Shown piece by piece: positions 12,712 through 14,862 of a stretch of 14,862 bases of DNA. The stretch's first letter is position 1. Each line of letters opens with the position of its first letter. The stretch covers positions 1 to 14,862 of the forward strand of contig JAGOCL010000020.1 in NCBI GenBank assembly GCA_017998755.1, written 5' to 3'. A program made the translations under genes and the position numbers. A model generated the notes under the pieces. The model did no database searches and was not told where the DNA came from. It saw only the letters and a list, made by a program, of their open reading frames with translations. Origin of the DNA: Spirochaetota bacterium (GTDB lineage Bacteria; Spirochaetota; GWE2-31-10; MWDO01).

Positions 12712-14721
12712 TCATTCAAATTTATAAAGAGCGATCTTGTCTTCCAGAGTTTTTATACTTTGGAAGACGTTGTTAAAATTGACGTTTATCTCGTCGAAGA
12801 AAGCGATAGTATTCTTAATCTCGCCTGTCAGATTGACGTAAGATAGCCGTATGTTAGATACCGCTCCGTTTAGTTCGGAAATCGATCCCTTGATGTTTGT
12901 CGAATCTTTTTTTAGCAAATCGCTGTTTGTTATAAGACTTTTGTTTGTATCAAGCATCGATTCTATTTCCTTCATATTATTAGTGGCAATTTTGGTCTGT
13001 TCGTTTGATAAGACTTGTATATCGGCGAGCGTCTTCTTTGTCTTTTCCGTATTGTCCGTCATACCGTTGAAAATATTTTGAAGCTCTGTTGATATGTTTT
13101 TGCCGTTTTGTATCTTATAATTCATCTCTTTGATAAGCTCGCCGATATTTTTAGTTGATTCGGTTGTGTTTTCGGCGAGTTTTCGTATTTCTTCGGCTAC
13201 AACAGAGAAACCTTTACCGGACTCCCCGGCGTGAGCGGCTTCTATTGCGGCGTTCATTGCTAACAAATCTGTCTGAGAAGCGATATTTGCAATAATATCG
13301 ACAATTTCGTTGACCTTTACTCTCGTATCGTCTATTTCTTTGATAGAATCGATCGAATCGGCTATCTTTTCGCCGGATTTATCTATCGACGACAACATCA
13401 GACCAAAAGCTTCGATAGTTTTGAAAATATACTCGGATATATTTTTAAACGCCAAAATAAACGATTTCATCGAATTTGAATTATTTTCAACTGTTGTAGA
13501 CTGTTTATTAGTAAGTTCGATGGAATATTCTATCTGTTTTATCATTTCGTTGAAAAAAGCGACGGCCTTGTTTATCGAATCCGCCTGATATCCTATATCT
13601 TTCTCAACGGTAGATATTATCGTATTAATTTTATTTATTTTTTCAATCGTGTTGTTAAAAAGAACCGAGGCGTTTTTGCTCATATTAAAAACCGAATTGA
13701 TCGAAATCTTTAATTCTCTAAACGTATTGGAGAGATTTGAGATTATTTTATTAATATCGCTCGTTAAATGCCCGATCTCGTCAAAACTCGTTATGTTTAT
13801 TCTTTTAGAAATATCCACCTCCTCTTCGGATAATTTTATAACCTGAGAATTAAGATTTTTTATATACATAACAAATTCAATCAAAATTATTGCAAATAAT
13901 ATTATACACAATGAGAATATTACTAAACCTATCGTTATATAAAATGAAAGTCCCGAACTTTTAACTATATCCCGACTTACGCTGTCTTTGAGTTTTGTTA
14001 ATATCTCCTCATTATTAAGCTTTCCGTTTTCGACGTCTTTTATAATGCTTTGGATCTTTTCATTATTTTTAACAATTATTCTTTTTTCGCTATGAAAATA
14101 CGTAAGTCCAAAAAATGAAGCCATAACTAAAAACAAAAATAACGTCGGTATATATAATTTTTTAAAAACCGATTCGTACTTTTCTTTTTTTAACATAGAA
14201 TCAAAACTAAAAATATTAAGTTTTAACTTCGCCTCTATCAAAATCATATTTGTTATTCGCGCTGTAACGGTACCGTTAACAAAGCCCCACAATACTGCCG
14301 CTATAAATCTTGATATAACTATGTCCGCTACGTAAGTCCCTCTAATTATATCGGGAAGGACGTTTAGTAAAGTTCCTAAAGGGTAAAATAAACAACCTAT
14401 TATAAAATAAAAAGAGTACATATTTACCAGAGAGAAACGCGCCTTTTCGATTTGAGCGCTATCGGGAATAGCGCCGTTGTCTATTTCAAGGAAAACTTTT
14501 TCAGCCGGCCGATAAAATAGATACACCGCGATAGTTCCGATTAAGGAAAAAAGCGGGACAATAAATAACAATAATTTTTTTATAAAATGAATCTTATCTT
14601 CATAAGAAAGATTAAAAACAAACGGAAGCAGTAGACTATATATAGTAGCGGACAAAACGATACTCAAAAAAGTAGCCGTCATTAATTTTCGCGTAAATCT
14701 ATTTTTTAAAAATAAACTCAT
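12712..14721 (-). CDS. Methyl-accepting chemotaxis protein with six N-terminal membrane segments
   Basis: 669 residues from the ATG at 14719-14721, which has a perfect AGGAGG (14728-14733) six bases upstream; an in-frame TTG 24 bases earlier is not needed. Six hydrophobic segments lie at about 13-36, 49-70, 100-123, 135-160, 189-209 and 258-287. The only sizeable non-membrane loop among the last two (about 210-257) is short, so there is no classical periplasmic Cache or four-helix sensor domain. A HAMP-like region (~288-335) precedes the long coiled-coil signalling domain, with the hairpin tip QTDLLAMNAAIEAAHAGESG (about 483-502), then KGFSVVAEEIRKLAENT, which binds CheA/CheW. No CheR-tethering pentapeptide ends the protein (it ends ALYKFE). 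CheD, encoded at the other end of the window, could deamidate it. Confidence 0.93.
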   Translation of the reverse strand: MSLFLKNRFTRKLMTATFLSIVLSATIYSLLLPFVFNLSYEDKIHFIKKLLLFIVPLFSLIGTIAVYLFYRPAEKVFLEIDNGAIPDSAQIEKARFSLVNMYSFYFIIGCLFYPLGTLLNVLPDIIRGTYVADIVISRFIAAVLWGFVNGTVTARITNMILIEAKLKLNIFSFDSMLKKEKYESVFKKLYIPTLFLFLVMASFFGLTYFHSEKRIIVKNNEKIQSIIKDVENGKLNNEEILTKLKDSVSRDIVKSSGLSFYITIGLVIFSLCIILFAIILIEFVMYIKNLNSQVIKLSEEEVDISKRINITSFDEIGHLTSDINKIISNLSNTFRELKISINSVFNMSKNASVLFNNTIEKINKINTIISTVEKDIGYQADSINKAVAFFNEMIKQIEYSIELTNKQSTTVENNSNSMKSFILAFKNISEYIFKTIEAFGLMLSSIDKSGEKIADSIDSIKEIDDTRVKVNEIVDIIANIASQTDLLAMNAAIEAAHAGESGKGFSVVAEEIRKLAENTTESTKNIGELIKEMNYKIQNGKNISTELQNIFNGMTDNTEKTKKTLADIQVLSNEQTKIATNNMKEIESMLDTNKSLITNSDLLKKDSTNIKGSISELNGAVSNIRLSYVNLTGEIKNTIAFFDEINVNFNNVFQSIKTLEDKIALYKFE

Positions 14722-14727
14722 CTTTAT

Positions 14728-14733
14728 CCTCCT
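14728..14733 (-). promoter_or_regulatory. Perfect Shine-Dalgarno site that fixes the chemoreceptor start
   Basis: AGGAGG on the minus strand, six bases before the ATG at 14719-14721. It decides for this start over the upstream in-frame TTG at 14743-14745, which lies inside or at the edge of the predicted transcription start. Confidence 0.8.
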
Positions 14734-14748
14734 ATCGTATATCAACGA

Positions 14749-14757
14749 ATTATATCA
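14749..14757 (-). promoter_or_regulatory. Extended -10 promoter of the chemoreceptor gene
   Basis: On the minus strand TGATATAAT gives a perfect TATAAT (14749-14754) with the TGn extension (14755-14757). No good -35 box lies 16-18 bp upstream, which is typical of extended -10 promoters. Transcription would start near 14742, leaving about 20 nt of leader with AGGAGG. Confidence 0.55.
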
Positions 14758-14862
14758 TAGAATATTATATATTATAATAAAAAATTTATTTATGAATATT
14801 TTGAAAAAATATTGAGATTTTTGAGCGAATAAAAAATGCGGGCGCTTGCCGTCCGAGAAAAG

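Noticed and set aside
14722..14745. Upstream TTG as the chemoreceptor start
   Set aside because: The ATG at 14719-14721 has a perfect AGGAGG at ideal distance, and the TTG lies at the predicted transcription start.
14838..14856. GC-rich imperfect hairpin before a T run on the minus strand, as a terminator
   Set aside because: The stem is short with an internal mismatch on that strand, so pairing is too weak to call a factor-independent terminator.
14836..14862. ATG followed by eight open codons to the window edge on the plus strand (MRALAVREK)
   Set aside because: No convincing ribosome binding site or promoter precedes it and nine codons cannot be judged; it may equally be the 3' end or terminator region of a minus-strand gene outside the window.

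Overview
The window is an AT-rich stretch of a chromosome from a diderm, probably motile bacterium. The diderm reading rests on a lipoprotein with a clear lipobox and a secreted protein ending in outer-membrane-like beta strands. Motility or chemosensing is implied by a CheD fragment at the left edge and a chemoreceptor at the right. The gene mix (CheD, unusual 6-TM chemoreceptor, double cyclic-nucleotide-binding protein, TerB/FHA-like ABC protein, many envelope proteins of unknown function) would fit a spirochaete, but this is a weak taxonomic inference. TGA is used as a stop, so the standard bacterial code applies. No rRNA, tRNA, CRISPR array, insertion sequence or clear factor-independent terminator was seen.

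Layout. 1-1642 (minus): start of cheD, preceded by an orphan six-TM histidine kinase; each has its own sigma70-like promoter. 1873-4306 (minus): two-gene envelope operon, a DUF4097-type lipoprotein followed by a secreted protein with a C-terminal barrel-like region. 4307-4426: divergent promoter region. 4427-8392 (plus): a standalone ParA-type ATPase and a 1056-residue ABCG-like half-transporter with TerB-like and degenerate FHA-like N-terminal regions. Both genes appear to be transcribed from the A of their ATG, i.e. leaderless. 8383-11884 (minus): operon of leucyl aminopeptidase (pepA), a two-domain cyclic-nucleotide-binding protein and a probably secreted beta-rich protein; the last overlaps the ABC gene tail-to-tail by 10 bp. 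12104-12704 (plus): a YidB/DUF937-family gene split by a frameshift at a run of eight G. 12712-14721 (minus): chemoreceptor, with an extended -10 promoter behind it.

No gene-free stretch exceeds 300 bases. The longest are 11885-12166 (two divergent promoters, phased A-tracts and a possible gene remnant) and 1643-1872 (kinase promoter and a cluster of TTTAAGA-like elements).

The most unusual points are the paired leaderless promoters of the ParA/ABC module, the G-tract frameshift in the YidB-like gene (its internal repeat has a period of 81+1 bp), and the strong Shine-Dalgarno that precedes an ATA codon and an in-frame signal peptide upstream of the secreted protein's GTG start.
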